Shown: positions 36,454 through 45,752 of the stretch, piece after piece
Numbering within the stretch: the stretch's first letter is position 1
Layout: each line of letters opens with the position of its first letter
Source: Phycisphaerae bacterium
GTDB taxonomy: Bacteria; Chloroflexota; Anaerolineae; 4572-78; J111
Assembly: GCA_028285035.1 (NCBI GenBank)
Contig: JANQQF010000035.1
Location: forward strand, 1-64,000
Direction of reading: 5' to 3'
Length of the DNA stretch: 64,000 nucleotides
Program-made: the position numbers and the translations under genes
The notes under the pieces: model-generated
What the model saw: the letters and a program-made list of their open reading frames with translations, nothing else
What the model was told of the DNA's origin: nothing
Database searches by the model: none

Positions 36454-37716
36454 ATGAACGTGTTACATGTGAGCCGGTTCGATATCCGTGGTGGGGCGGG
36501 TCTTGCCGCCTATCGGCTCCATACCGGTTTAAGCGCTTTAAATGTTTCATCAAGGATGTTGGTGACGCAACAGGGCAGTCACGATACCACGATAACGACT
36601 CCCCAATGGCCTGAAGACGCAATTACGAGCGTCCGGCGGACAATCCGGCGGACGATAATTGCTCGAGCCTTTGCCGCCTATCGACATTCACGACCCGCCG
36701 GCTACGAAGCATTTTCCGATGATCGTAGTCAACATATTTACGGGGTGGCTGACCAATTTTTGAATGCTGATATTATCAACCTGCATTGGGCGGCTGAACT
36801 TATTGACTATCGAACGTTCTTTCGTACTGTCGCCCGAAACCACCCTGTTGTTTGGACGATTCACGATATGAATGCGTTTACCGGGGGATGTCATTATGAT
36901 GAGGGATGCGGTTTTTTTCAGGTAGGGTGCGGGTCTTGTCCGCAGCTTGGTTCATCTCAGCCTAATGATTTGTCCCGGGCGGTGTGGCGACGGAAGCAAG
37001 CCGTGTTTGACAAACTTTCGCCCGATGCCCTGCATATCGTAGCCCCTAGCCAATGGCTGACCCAAGAAGCTCAAAATAGTCCGTTGCTTCGTCGCTTTTC
37101 AGTATCTTGCATCCCCAACAGCGTTGATACGGATAGCTTTGCCCCCCGCCATCGTGACAGCTTGCGTGATATATTGGGTATTGCGCCACAAGGGCAGGCT
37201 CTACTCTTTGTTGCGAATGATTTAACAAATCGGCGAAAGGGATTTGGGCTATTGGTTGAGGCCCTAAAAAGTCTGGGTGATCAGACAAATCTATGTTTAA
37301 TCTCCGTAGGGCGAAATAAACCGGAGATACCAACTGACTTGTTACATATCCATCTGGGGCAAATTACAAACCCACAGTTACTCTCCGCTGTTTACAGTTT
37401 GGCTGATCTTTTTGTCATCCCATCTTTGCAGGACAACCTCCCTAACACGGTCCTTGAGTCGCTGGCTTGCGGTACACCCGTTGTTGGGTTTGATTGTGGC
37501 GGTATTCCAGATATGGTTCGCCCTGGAATCACCGGCTTACTTGCCCCTGCTAAAGATATTGAGGCCCTCAGAACCACCATCATTGATTTGTTAGCCGATG
37601 AGACTAGACGACAGGATATGCGTGTCAAGTGCCGTCAAATTGCGATTGAAGAATATTCACTCAATCGTCAGGCAACACGGTATCTTGAGCTCTATACATC
37701 GCTACTTGGGGAGTAG
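36454..37716 (+). CDS. Family 4 glycosyltransferase
   Basis: A 420-residue GT-B glycosyltransferase. The N-terminus has VSRFDIRGGAGLAAYRLH, with WTIHDMNAFTGGCHYDEGC in the middle; the C-terminal nucleotide-sugar domain shows FVIPSLQDNLPNTVLESLACGTPVVGFDCGGIPDMV, the EX7E-type motif. The Cys-rich GGCHYDEGCGFFQVGCGSC stretch is typical of one subgroup of such enzymes. It follows the pyruvyltransferase by six bases. Confidence 0.88.
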   Translation: MNVLHVSRFDIRGGAGLAAYRLHTGLSALNVSSRMLVTQQGSHDTTITTPQWPEDAITSVRRTIRRTIIARAFAAYRHSRPAGYEAFSDDRSQHIYGVADQFLNADIINLHWAAELIDYRTFFRTVARNHPVVWTIHDMNAFTGGCHYDEGCGFFQVGCGSCPQLGSSQPNDLSRAVWRRKQAVFDKLSPDALHIVAPSQWLTQEAQNSPLLRRFSVSCIPNSVDTDSFAPRHRDSLRDILGIAPQGQALLFVANDLTNRRKGFGLLVEALKSLGDQTNLCLISVGRNKPEIPTDLLHIHLGQITNPQLLSAVYSLADLFVIPSLQDNLPNTVLESLACGTPVVGFDCGGIPDMVRPGITGLLAPAKDIEALRTTIIDLLADETRRQDMRVKCRQIAIEEYSLNRQATRYLELYTSLLGE

Positions 37717-38103
37717 TAAGACTTACGCAGTTGCTTTGATTCCCTCACTTTTCGTAGGACAAATCGCTGATTTGTTTCCTATTTAGCATATTATAAACAC
37801 CCAAGTGAGGAACTTGCGCTACAAATCGCGTAACCCGATACAGATCGGAATCATGATGAAGTTGCTGGATAAATATTTGCTCCCGCTTTTTGGGATGTAG
37901 CCTATACCATTGGCGATCTATCTATATGGAGCTAATCGGCATTGGAACACCTGGGTTTGGCTTAACCCAAGTAGAAAATAATGGGCGCTGGAATTTTAAT
38001 GGCAATAAATACGCGGGTGAGATGCTCGTCGAATACTTTAATAACAATGGCGGAATCGTTTCTGACACGTAGTCACAATAGGTCACTGCTACTCTAATTA
38101 TCA
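37717..38103. other. 387-base gap with inverted repeats, no supported gene
   Basis: The gap begins GTAAGACTTACGCAGTTG, like ends of some IS elements, and has an AGGACAAATC/GATTTGTTTCCT inverted repeat at 37756-37780. A 60-codon reading frame (37890-38072, TTG start) has no recognisable motif and no clear ribosome site, so I do not call it a gene. It may be the remains of a mobile element. Confidence 0.45.
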
Positions 38104-39375
38104 ATGTCAACAATTATCAAAGTCGAAAACCTTTCCAAGCGGTACCGGATTGGTCTTAAAGAACAACAATCAGAGACACTGGCTGGGGCGCTGGTCAATT
38201 GGCTAAAAGCTCCGATCAGCAATTACCAACACCTACGTCGTTTGAGTCAGTTTAACGGCTCCGAGCCCAACACAGAAGATGTTATTTGGGCCTTAAACAA
38301 TGTCTCCTTTGATGTCCAGCCGGGTGAAGTGGTGGGGATTATTGGGCGCAACGGGGCTGGAAAGAGTACCCTGCTCAAAATCCTCTCCGAGATCACCGAG
38401 CCGACCTCGGGTCGCGTCATTTTGAACGGGCGTGTCTCCAGCCTGTTGGAGGTGGGCACTGGCTTTCACCCCGAACTCACAGGCCGCGAAAATGTTTACC
38501 TCAACGGTACCATTCTCGGTATGACTAAAGCTGAAATTGATCGTAAGTTTGATGAGATTGTTGATTTCTCGGGGGTGGAAAAATTTCTCGACACCCCGGT
38601 CAAACGCTATTCCAGCGGGATGCAAGTGCGGTTGGCCTTTGCTGTTGCTGCCCATTTAGAGCCAGAAATTTTGATTGTTGATGAGGTGCTTGCTGTCGGA
38701 GATATGGCGTTTCAGAAAAAGTGTTTGGGGAAGATGGAAGCCGTTTCACAGGAAGGGCGAACTGTCCTGTTTGTGAGTCATAATTTAGCAGCAGTGGAAC
38801 GGCTTTGCAGCCGAGGCATATTACTACAAGCAGGCCAAGTCTCCTGTCAGGATAGAATTGAAGCCGTCATTCAAGCGTATACAAACGCTGTGCACACCTT
38901 GCTGGTGGAGGCGGACCAAAGATTTCCGATGCGTAATGATAGTTATGGGTTAACCGTCAACAACTTTATACCAAGCTTAGAAAAAGACGAAGAAGGTAAT
39001 CTTACGTTACAGCTCTTGTTGGAGATTACATCAGATGAACCTCATAAAAATATCGGCGTGGGTATTGCTATATCGACCTTACAGGGCGTAAATGTAGCCC
39101 ACTTAAGCCCGTTTATCACCAATAATTTTATTGACCGTATAGAGCAGTCTTGTGCTTACTTACTCACGTGTCATAATATTCAGAATTATCTTGCTGGTGG
39201 TGAATACATTGTCTCATTTTGGTTGAAGCAACCACGAATGAAACGTATTTTGAGCTGTGACCACGCCGCAAAAATAGAGATACCCCCGCGCGATGTCTAT
39301 GGTACTGGACTCTATTTTGAACAACATAAGCATGGCATCGCTCCTATCGTGCTCAAAATGAAATCGCACAATTAA
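38104..39375 (+). CDS. wzt: Wzt-like polysaccharide ABC exporter ATPase with C-terminal domain
   Basis: A 423-residue exporter ATPase. Walker A is GRNGAGKST at 81-89, the signature is SSGMQ at 170-174, and Walker B plus the following loop is ILIVDEVLAVGD at 189-200. Residues from about 260 form a Wzt_C-like beta domain, which in O9a/O8-type systems recognises the modified end of the glycan before export. It pairs with Wzm at 32456. The first 37 residues match the pseudogene at 35017, but the C-terminal domain sequences differ clearly. Confidence 0.93.
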   Translation: MSTIIKVENLSKRYRIGLKEQQSETLAGALVNWLKAPISNYQHLRRLSQFNGSEPNTEDVIWALNNVSFDVQPGEVVGIIGRNGAGKSTLLKILSEITEPTSGRVILNGRVSSLLEVGTGFHPELTGRENVYLNGTILGMTKAEIDRKFDEIVDFSGVEKFLDTPVKRYSSGMQVRLAFAVAAHLEPEILIVDEVLAVGDMAFQKKCLGKMEAVSQEGRTVLFVSHNLAAVERLCSRGILLQAGQVSCQDRIEAVIQAYTNAVHTLLVEADQRFPMRNDSYGLTVNNFIPSLEKDEEGNLTLQLLLEITSDEPHKNIGVGIAISTLQGVNVAHLSPFITNNFIDRIEQSCAYLLTCHNIQNYLAGGEYIVSFWLKQPRMKRILSCDHAAKIEIPPRDVYGTGLYFEQHKHGIAPIVLKMKSHN

Positions 39376-39441
39376 AAGAAGGGTGTGTATCAGTAATAAC
39401 AGCAATTTAATCAGGGAGTATTCGTCCAGATTTAAGACCAT

Positions 39442-39499
39442 GTGATGCGTGATACGTGTTTCGTAATCGCTTTAATTCGGATCATGTGTCACGCATCAC
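39442..39499. repeat. Inverted repeat between wzt and the next gene
   Basis: GTGATGCGTGATACGTG at 39442-39458 is mirrored by CATGTGTCACGCATCAC at 39483-39499 with two mismatches. No T run follows. It looks like a short mobile palindrome rather than a terminator. Confidence 0.6.
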
Positions 39500-39575
39500 G
39501 CCCGTTGGTCGCTTATTGAGCCACAATCATCTCTAGTCTGCTACTCGTGCACCCCCTCAACTAACACTAAATTCT

Positions 39576-40421
39576 ATGAAAATCGGTAATTTGATTGCAA
39601 AACAATCGATAACTCAGCTCTGCCCACCTCAGGTGAGACGAGTCTCTAAATCATTGTTCTCTTATTTTGATTTGATTGATGAGCGGGCTAGCAAACTCCA
39701 ACTCAGTGAGATTCGAGACAATGATTGCTTTATCGTGTCCTATCCCAAATCAGGAAATACATGGATTCGATTCATGCTGGCGAATATGTTGTACCCAAAC
39801 CAAACGATTAGCTTTCGCAACATTAATCAAATTATCCCTGGCTTACACAAAAACCAAGCTTACATCAATACGATGACAACCGAGACCCCGCGTCTGATTA
39901 AATCACATTTCTCCTACTTTGAATGTTATCCAAAGTTTATTTATGTCTATCGGGACGGGCGAGATGTCATGGTCTCTTACTACTGGTTTTTAGTCGGTCG
40001 GGAGAAGTTCGATGGGACCTTTTCGGAGTTTCTGAGACGGGTGAATGATCAGAATTTTGGTTCTTGGCAGGATCACATTTTAAGGGCGATGGCCTATGTT
40101 GAGCAATCTTCTGCCTCGGTGTTGTTTCTAAAATATGAAGATATGTTAAATGCACCAACGCAAGCTGGTCTTCAGATTGCAGATTTTTGTGATATTCCGG
40201 CCAGCGAAGCACATATTCGTACAGCCGTTGAGAAAAGCTCATTTCATCGCCTCAAAGAAGCAGAAGAAAACTATGGTGGCCCCGACGTTGAACAAAACAA
40301 ACTGACCTTTTTTCGTTCCGGGCAGGCTGGACAATGGCGGGAGTTATTTAGCGAGGCTGACCTGGATTATTTTATGACCGAAGCTGGGGCTGCTTTGCGT
40401 CAATTGGGCTATGTGTTTTAG
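39576..40421 (+). CDS. Sulfotransferase (Sulfotransfer_1-like)
   Basis: A 281-residue sulfotransferase of the classic family. The 5'-phosphosulfate loop is SYPKSGNTWIRFMLANML near 52-69, and the 3'-phosphate region is FIYVYRDGRDVMVSYYWF near 120-137. FRSGQAGQW in the C-terminal part matches the family RKGxxGDW-type region. The probable acceptor is a sugar hydroxyl of the local polysaccharide (inference). The next gene starts six bases after its stop, so they are probably cotranscribed. Confidence 0.92.
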   Translation: MKIGNLIAKQSITQLCPPQVRRVSKSLFSYFDLIDERASKLQLSEIRDNDCFIVSYPKSGNTWIRFMLANMLYPNQTISFRNINQIIPGLHKNQAYINTMTTETPRLIKSHFSYFECYPKFIYVYRDGRDVMVSYYWFLVGREKFDGTFSEFLRRVNDQNFGSWQDHILRAMAYVEQSSASVLFLKYEDMLNAPTQAGLQIADFCDIPASEAHIRTAVEKSSFHRLKEAEENYGGPDVEQNKLTFFRSGQAGQWRELFSEADLDYFMTEAGAALRQLGYVF

Positions 40422-40426
40422 TTAAT

Positions 40427-41503
40427 ATGGAAGCTATGTTACCAACCGTTATTGCCAGCTCCGTGATTCGCTCTGCCCATCAAGGCGAAAGCCACGGGGG
40501 AGTTTACCTCGTCGATTTGAATAGTAATGATTTCGAGCAGGTGCTGGATTGGAATGACGGGACTATCAATTGGGAAGGGCGTGGCGCAGATCGGGGACTA
40601 CGAGGTATTGGTTTCTACAAGGACCAAATTTACCTAGCAGCCAGTAATGAAATTTTTGTTTATGATACGTCGTTTCGACAGCTAACGTCATTTCACAATC
40701 GCTATCTTCATCACTGTCACGAGATTTTTATCGCGGGACGAATGTTATATCTGACCTCAACGGGGTTTGATTCGATTCTGGTATTTGACCTTGAGGCCGC
40801 AAAGTTTGTAAAAGGGTATTGGATTAGACGTCGTCATCAGGACTACCCAAAATGGACGGTTCGCGTTGCAAATAAGCTTGAGACATCGCAACAGATACTG
40901 GCCAATTTCCAGAATAGCCTCAATCGAGAGACGATACAGGCTCAAGATAGCAAACTAGCGACCCTCACCCGTACCATGCAATTTTCCCAGTTTGAGCTAC
41001 AGATATTTGATCCAAATAGCAACAATGGCCCTGACCGAAAGGACACCCTGCACCTTAATCATGTGTTCTATGAAAATAATACATTGTATATCTCCGGTAC
41101 GAGGATTGATCATCTGATGTTTATTCGCGATGAAGCTCTTCACTCTTTTGCCAAAGTCCCAAAGGGGACCCACAATACCCGCCCATACAAGACCGGCATT
41201 CTGATGAACGATACAGCTTCAGATCAACTTGCTTATTTGACGTTGAATGGACAAAGAAATCATTATTTTTCGATAAAACAGTACCCTGTAGAAGCGCTGG
41301 AAATGACAGATTTGCCGGAGGATCACGCTCGCCAAGGCTTTGGCAGAGGGCTGTGCTTAACCGAACAAGGCTTGATGATTGGTGGCTCCTCGCCAGCAAC
41401 GATTTCTGTGTATCAGTTTGATCACCCGCAACCGATAAAAACGGTTAACTTGACGATGGATATTCGAAATGCAATTCATGGGCTGGAAGTCTGGCCATAC
41501 TAA
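40427..41503 (+). CDS. Hypothetical beta-propeller-like protein
   Basis: A 358-residue protein without signal peptide or membrane segment. It has repeated strand-turn patterns (GGVYLVDLNSNDFEQVLDW, DQIYLAASNEIFVYDTS, RMLYLTSTGFDSILVFDL, NTLYISGTRIDHLMF), suggesting a six- or seven-bladed propeller. It recalls the DUF4915/TIGR03032 group, but I am not certain. Set between sulfotransferase genes, it might bind or process sulfated glycans (weak inference). The start may be Met1 or Met4. Confidence 0.7.
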   Translation: MEAMLPTVIASSVIRSAHQGESHGGVYLVDLNSNDFEQVLDWNDGTINWEGRGADRGLRGIGFYKDQIYLAASNEIFVYDTSFRQLTSFHNRYLHHCHEIFIAGRMLYLTSTGFDSILVFDLEAAKFVKGYWIRRRHQDYPKWTVRVANKLETSQQILANFQNSLNRETIQAQDSKLATLTRTMQFSQFELQIFDPNSNNGPDRKDTLHLNHVFYENNTLYISGTRIDHLMFIRDEALHSFAKVPKGTHNTRPYKTGILMNDTASDQLAYLTLNGQRNHYFSIKQYPVEALEMTDLPEDHARQGFGRGLCLTEQGLMIGGSSPATISVYQFDHPQPIKTVNLTMDIRNAIHGLEVWPY

Positions 41504-41524
41504 AGCTAAATCAACAGGCAAACG

Positions 41525-42256
41525 ATGGATGCAGACAAAATGAACCAATTCATCAACACAAGAATTCGGCCCCCGATCTATATCTTTCAAATGGGCAAGG
41601 TTGGCTCAAACTCTTTGAAGTCAACCCTGTATCATAAAACAAAAAGATTAATCGTCAGTACACATCGTTATGAAAAAATGAACCCGAAGCACCAAATGTT
41701 ACTCAAATGGCGTAAGCGTCTCAGGTTGCCTGTTTATGTAATTTGTCCCATCAGAGATCCCTTATCAAGAAATGTGTCCGCCTTTTTCCAAACGTTTAAG
41801 CGAGATACAGGCTACGAATTTTCATCTCAGAATTGGACTCTTGATGAACTGCGAGAGATGTTCCTAAAGCATTATCGTCACAATGTGTGTCTTGAGTGGT
41901 TTGATCAGAGCTTCAGACCAACGTTCGAAATCGATGTTTTTTCAACCCCGTTTCCAACTGATCGAAAGTGGCAAACGTATCGGCAAGGGATGATCAAGTT
42001 TCTCATCTACCGAACCGATATAGATCACTCAACGCAATTAAAGGTCATTTCCCGGTTTTTAGGTCAGGATATTGATGAGTGGGTTTATCGAAATGTTGCC
42101 GAAGAAAAGGATTACGGCGAGGCTTATCAAGCGCTTTGTCAATCAGCCAAGCTGCCCGATATCTATATTTCACTCATGTGCAATTCACGATACTGTCAGC
42201 ACTTTTGGACTCCAGCCGAAATCGCCAGCCTAGCTAAAAGATGGGGGACTGCTTAA
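41525..42256 (+). CDS. Sulfotransferase-like protein, capsular polysaccharide (PF10364-like), copy 1
   Basis: A 243-residue protein with a P-loop-like QMGKVGSNSL near 22-31 and a 3'-phosphate-like block VICPIRDPLSRNVSAFF near 72-88. This is the pattern of the putative capsular polysaccharide synthesis family (PF10364), which is related to sulfotransferases. It is strongly similar across its length to the gene at 45753, and more distantly to 54703. The start could be Met6 (41540), which would match the paralogue's MNQF start. The substrate is unknown. Confidence 0.8.
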   Translation: MDADKMNQFINTRIRPPIYIFQMGKVGSNSLKSTLYHKTKRLIVSTHRYEKMNPKHQMLLKWRKRLRLPVYVICPIRDPLSRNVSAFFQTFKRDTGYEFSSQNWTLDELREMFLKHYRHNVCLEWFDQSFRPTFEIDVFSTPFPTDRKWQTYRQGMIKFLIYRTDIDHSTQLKVISRFLGQDIDEWVYRNVAEEKDYGEAYQALCQSAKLPDIYISLMCNSRYCQHFWTPAEIASLAKRWGTA

Positions 42257-42268
42257 TCGCCTCTTCCT

Positions 42269-43255
42269 ATGACAAACTTTTACGGTAAATCGCTCATCTT
42301 CATCATCTCTCAACCACGGGCTGGCTCTACCTTGCTGCAAAGAATCTTGGCCACCCATCCCCTAATCCATACCTCAGCCGAGCCTTGGTTGATGTTACAT
42401 CCGATTTACACGCTCAAGGAAAAGGGGCTAAAGGCTGAGTATAATGCGGACATGGCTTACAACGCTTTGCAAGATTTTCTCACCTTCTATGCGGACGGAG
42501 AGGAAACCTGGCTGGAAGCCACTCGGGCGTGGGCCGATGTCCTCTATAGCCGGGCGTTACAGAGCACAGGAAAACCCTTTTTTCTGGATAAAACCCCGCG
42601 TTACTACTTGATCATTCCTGAACTTTATCGTCTCTTTCCAGAAGCAAAGTTTGTTTTTCTGATCCGTAATCCGCTTGCCGTTCTACACTCAATTATCGAC
42701 CGGTGGGTTAAAGAGGATTGGCCGCGACTGGCAAGGTACCGTCAAGATTTATTGGTCGCACCGAATCGCCTGCTTGAGGCGACAGAGGTAATGGGTGACA
42801 AAGCGATCTGTATTCACTATGAGGCGTTGGTCAATAAGCCGGGGGAAACGGTGTCACAGCTTTGTGGTCAGCTTGATGTGCCGTTTGATCCTGAAATGTT
42901 AAATTACGGGACTGTACAAGCCCCACAAGGACGATACGGCGATAAAACAGGTGTTAGACAAAATACAAGGCCAATCGTTGATAGCACAAACAAGTGGAAA
43001 CAGCTTGCCTTGCAATCTCAGGCACAGCGTTTTGCGATAGCGTATTTGGACGCGCTAGGAGCGGATTGTATCGAAAAATTAGGATACTCTTATTCAGACC
43101 TACGAAATTTAATGATGACAAATAATCCTCGCTCATCTGTACTAAACCTGTCATGGCAAACCGTCATTCGTCCCCAGGACACTTGGACACTCAAGGAAAA
43201 ATTTCTAACCCGATTCATTTTATCTATTCAAAAAAATGGGTTGGGGAAGGGATAG
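42269..43255 (+). CDS. Sulfotransferase-family protein
   Basis: A 328-residue sulfotransferase of the Sulfotransfer_3-like type. The N-terminal loop is SQPRAGSTLLQRILATHP near 13-30, and the middle block is AKFVFLIRNPLAVLHSIIDRW near 130-150. It follows the previous gene by 12 bases and is followed by another sulfotransferase, so three are consecutive. The substrate is probably a polysaccharide or lipid sugar (inference). Confidence 0.9.
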   Translation: MTNFYGKSLIFIISQPRAGSTLLQRILATHPLIHTSAEPWLMLHPIYTLKEKGLKAEYNADMAYNALQDFLTFYADGEETWLEATRAWADVLYSRALQSTGKPFFLDKTPRYYLIIPELYRLFPEAKFVFLIRNPLAVLHSIIDRWVKEDWPRLARYRQDLLVAPNRLLEATEVMGDKAICIHYEALVNKPGETVSQLCGQLDVPFDPEMLNYGTVQAPQGRYGDKTGVRQNTRPIVDSTNKWKQLALQSQAQRFAIAYLDALGADCIEKLGYSYSDLRNLMMTNNPRSSVLNLSWQTVIRPQDTWTLKEKFLTRFILSIQKNGLGKG

Positions 43256-43259
43256 GTTT

Positions 43260-44225
43260 ATGCAAGTAATTCAAATTGGTGTTCCCAAAAGTGGGAATTT
43301 CTGGCTATATAATTTAATGCAGCAAATCTATGGTCAAGCTGATATTGAGCCGCAGCGCTTTATTCGACAAGATCCTGTTTTTTCCGTCGCCCAGAGCTGG
43401 GCAGCGACCCGTCCTGGCCCCATCGACGTTGACAGCCTTGATATCGAGCCTTTAGGCATCTACTATCAAATTTGGCCGATTTTTCGGGATGTGGTTGACG
43501 ATATCGATGATTATGTTAGCAAAACGAATTACGTGTGGACCCATGCCAAGTATAGTGAAAATTGCCGAATGGTTTTGTCGAAATTTGATAAGATCGTTTA
43601 CATCGTCCGCGATCCACGTGATGTAGCTATTTCTATGGCGAACTATGCTTTTACCCCTTATATCAAACGCCAGTTTCCCCACGAATTTCCAGATCCAGCG
43701 GCCTATCTGGACGCTCACCTGGAAAAACTAACTCGTCAGTGGGTTCAACACGTGGGACCTTATCTGAAATATCAAACAGAATGCAATATCCATTTTATCT
43801 TTTACGAGCGGCTTCTTCACAATTTTGATGCAGAACTAATGGCTTTATTGGCGTATCTAAATGTTGATTTATCACCACAAGCTAGCGAAATGATTAAGGA
43901 GGCGGTTCATTTTTCGACGATGCAAGCTCAACATCCCCATCATCTTCGTAAAGGGAAATCTGGCGGTTGGAAAAATGTCATGTCGCTGGCTCACATTAAA
44001 AAGGTAGAAAACCGAGCAGGCTCCTTGCTCGAAATGCTCAATTATCCACTTCATAATACAGCCAAGACCGATATGACGCCCCTTGACGATTTACCTACAT
44101 TGCCGACCAGTCTAGATATCCCTGCCTTAGAGAAGGCGATTGTCAAGGCTCAAAAAGGATCAATTCGTCAATATCTTAAAAGAGGCTATGGGGTTATCAA
44201 ACGGCAAATGGGCGTTGTCAATTAG
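43260..44225 (+). CDS. Sulfotransferase domain protein
   Basis: A 321-residue sulfotransferase. I chose ATG 43260, after GGGAAGG with a nine-base gap and just after the upstream stop; in-frame codons upstream overlap the previous gene. The 5' loop is GVPKSGNFWLYNLMQQIY near 6-23, and the 3' block is KIVYIVRDPRDVAISMANYAF near 115-135. RKGKSGGWKN near 230 matches the family C-terminal region. A MITE-like repeat follows within 25 bases. Confidence 0.9.
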   Translation: MQVIQIGVPKSGNFWLYNLMQQIYGQADIEPQRFIRQDPVFSVAQSWAATRPGPIDVDSLDIEPLGIYYQIWPIFRDVVDDIDDYVSKTNYVWTHAKYSENCRMVLSKFDKIVYIVRDPRDVAISMANYAFTPYIKRQFPHEFPDPAAYLDAHLEKLTRQWVQHVGPYLKYQTECNIHFIFYERLLHNFDAELMALLAYLNVDLSPQASEMIKEAVHFSTMQAQHPHHLRKGKSGGWKNVMSLAHIKKVENRAGSLLEMLNYPLHNTAKTDMTPLDDLPTLPTSLDIPALEKAIVKAQKGSIRQYLKRGYGVIKRQMGVVN

Positions 44226-44248
44226 GTGAGAATTCGGATATAAATTTT

Positions 44249-44377
44249 GGTCGTGATGTCATTTCGAGGCATCTTTTCGCCGAGAAATCCCCCGAATGTC
44301 GGTTTACAATGCATATCTGGGCGGATTTCTCTCTGCGCTCCACTGCGTTCCGCTCCGTTCGAAATGACCTGACGACC
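44249..44377. repeat. MITE-like element with terminal inverted repeats
   Basis: GGTCGTGATGTCATTTCGA at the left end is inverted as TCGAAATGACCTGACGACC at the right end, with three mismatches. The centre holds CGAGAAATC and GATTTCTC arms, giving a long imperfect hairpin. Such ATTTCGA...GAGAAATC elements are known as dispersed non-autonomous repeats in several bacterial genomes. No transposase is nearby. Confidence 0.8.
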
Positions 44378-44394
44378 AAAAAAGGTAGAAAACG

Positions 44395-45678
44395 ATGCCC
44401 TATCCCACTTTGAATGATATTCCGCCGCCTTCAGGTAAAACAGGTTGGCCTTGGACGGAGACGGTGGCTCAACTCCCCACAGCAATGCCCAACGGCCAGC
44501 TCTGGCCTAAGCTAAGTATTATCACGCCTTCTTACAACCAAGGTGAATATATTGAGGAAACGATTCGTTCCATACTTTGGCAAGGGTATCCAAACCTGGA
44601 ATATATCATTGTTGATGGGGGCAGTACAGATAATACGGTTTCCATCATAAAAAAATATGAACCATTTCTGACGCGTTGGGTGAGTGAGGCAGATCGTGGT
44701 CAGGCTGATGCCATCAATAAGGGATTACATCAAGCGACGGGTGACATTGTGGCTTGGTTAAATTCTGATGATGTTTATCCTGAGGGTACATTTGTCACCG
44801 TCGCTCAGACAATGTCAGATCATCCTGAGGTTGATGTACTCTATGGAAATTGTTATTTTGTTGATGAGCATAGTCGTCGGATAAAAAGCGATTTTTTTGG
44901 GCAGCCATTCAACCTGAAAAGTTTTCTTTTTCAGAACTATATTCCCCAGCCCTCTACGTTTTTACGTCTGGCCTCGCTGAGTGATGTCGCCTTGATTGAT
45001 GAACATTATCAATTTTGTATGGACTATGAGTTTTGGTGGCGCTTGGCGTTTGCTGATAAAACATTTCAATATTGTCCAGAACTATGGTCGGCGTACCGCT
45101 TGCATGAAACCAGTAAGACCGTGAGCCGAGCTTGGGTACAATGGTCAGAACGGGTTAGATTTCTGGAAACGCTTTATAGTCAACCCGGTGATGTCAAAGG
45201 ACTGAGACCCTATCAAAACAAGATTTTAGGCCAAACCCACTGGCGTGCGGCCTGGTCTTTTTGGCAGGTGGATCAACCCGATAAAGCACTTGACCATGCT
45301 CGGACTGGCTTCCAGCTCACCCCTGACTATGTTGTAGATCGAGCCTATATTTTGTTTATCATGGGCCATATGCCGGAGGAGATGCCTCAGCTAAGTAAAA
45401 TTGAGGCTTACTGCCAAGCCATGTCCAACATCATTCCCTCCAAATTACGGAGAAAGGCTTGGCGACGAATCCAGGCACGTCATCATGGCTTACTTGCGGT
45501 ATTTCGGCAGGATGTGACAAAGCAGGCTTTGGTCAAACACGCTTGGCGAGCGGGTTTTCTTGATCCAAAATGGTTTCGTCGTGGCGAAATTCTTGAGTTG
45601 ATTATTGCAAACTTGATCGGTACCACCGCAACAAAGCATTTGTTGCACCAAAAAAGCAGACTGCGATATTTCCGTTGA
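44395..45678 (+). CDS. Family 2 glycosyltransferase
   Basis: A 427-residue GT-A glycosyltransferase. The catalytic domain has KLSIITPSYNQGEYIEETIRSILWQGYPNLEYIIVDGGSTDNT near 40-80 and the metal-binding LNSDDVY near 122. The C-terminal 130 residues are an additional helical domain with TPR-like features (HWRAAWSFWQVDQPDKALDHARTGF). It probably adds one sugar of the repeat. It begins 17 bases after the MITE-like element. Confidence 0.88.
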   Translation: MPYPTLNDIPPPSGKTGWPWTETVAQLPTAMPNGQLWPKLSIITPSYNQGEYIEETIRSILWQGYPNLEYIIVDGGSTDNTVSIIKKYEPFLTRWVSEADRGQADAINKGLHQATGDIVAWLNSDDVYPEGTFVTVAQTMSDHPEVDVLYGNCYFVDEHSRRIKSDFFGQPFNLKSFLFQNYIPQPSTFLRLASLSDVALIDEHYQFCMDYEFWWRLAFADKTFQYCPELWSAYRLHETSKTVSRAWVQWSERVRFLETLYSQPGDVKGLRPYQNKILGQTHWRAAWSFWQVDQPDKALDHARTGFQLTPDYVVDRAYILFIMGHMPEEMPQLSKIEAYCQAMSNIIPSKLRRKAWRRIQARHHGLLAVFRQDVTKQALVKHAWRAGFLDPKWFRRGEILELIIANLIGTTATKHLLHQKSRLRYFR

Positions 45679-45752
45679 TTATGACTCGATAATCAAATGT
45701 TGGTATATCTCTATAACCTAAAACATGTCCGGTCGTCAACCCTGAGGGAAAA

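Noticed and set aside
37717..38103. Complete insertion sequence in the gap
   Set aside because: IS-like end sequence and an inverted repeat are present but there is no transposase frame or clear second end.
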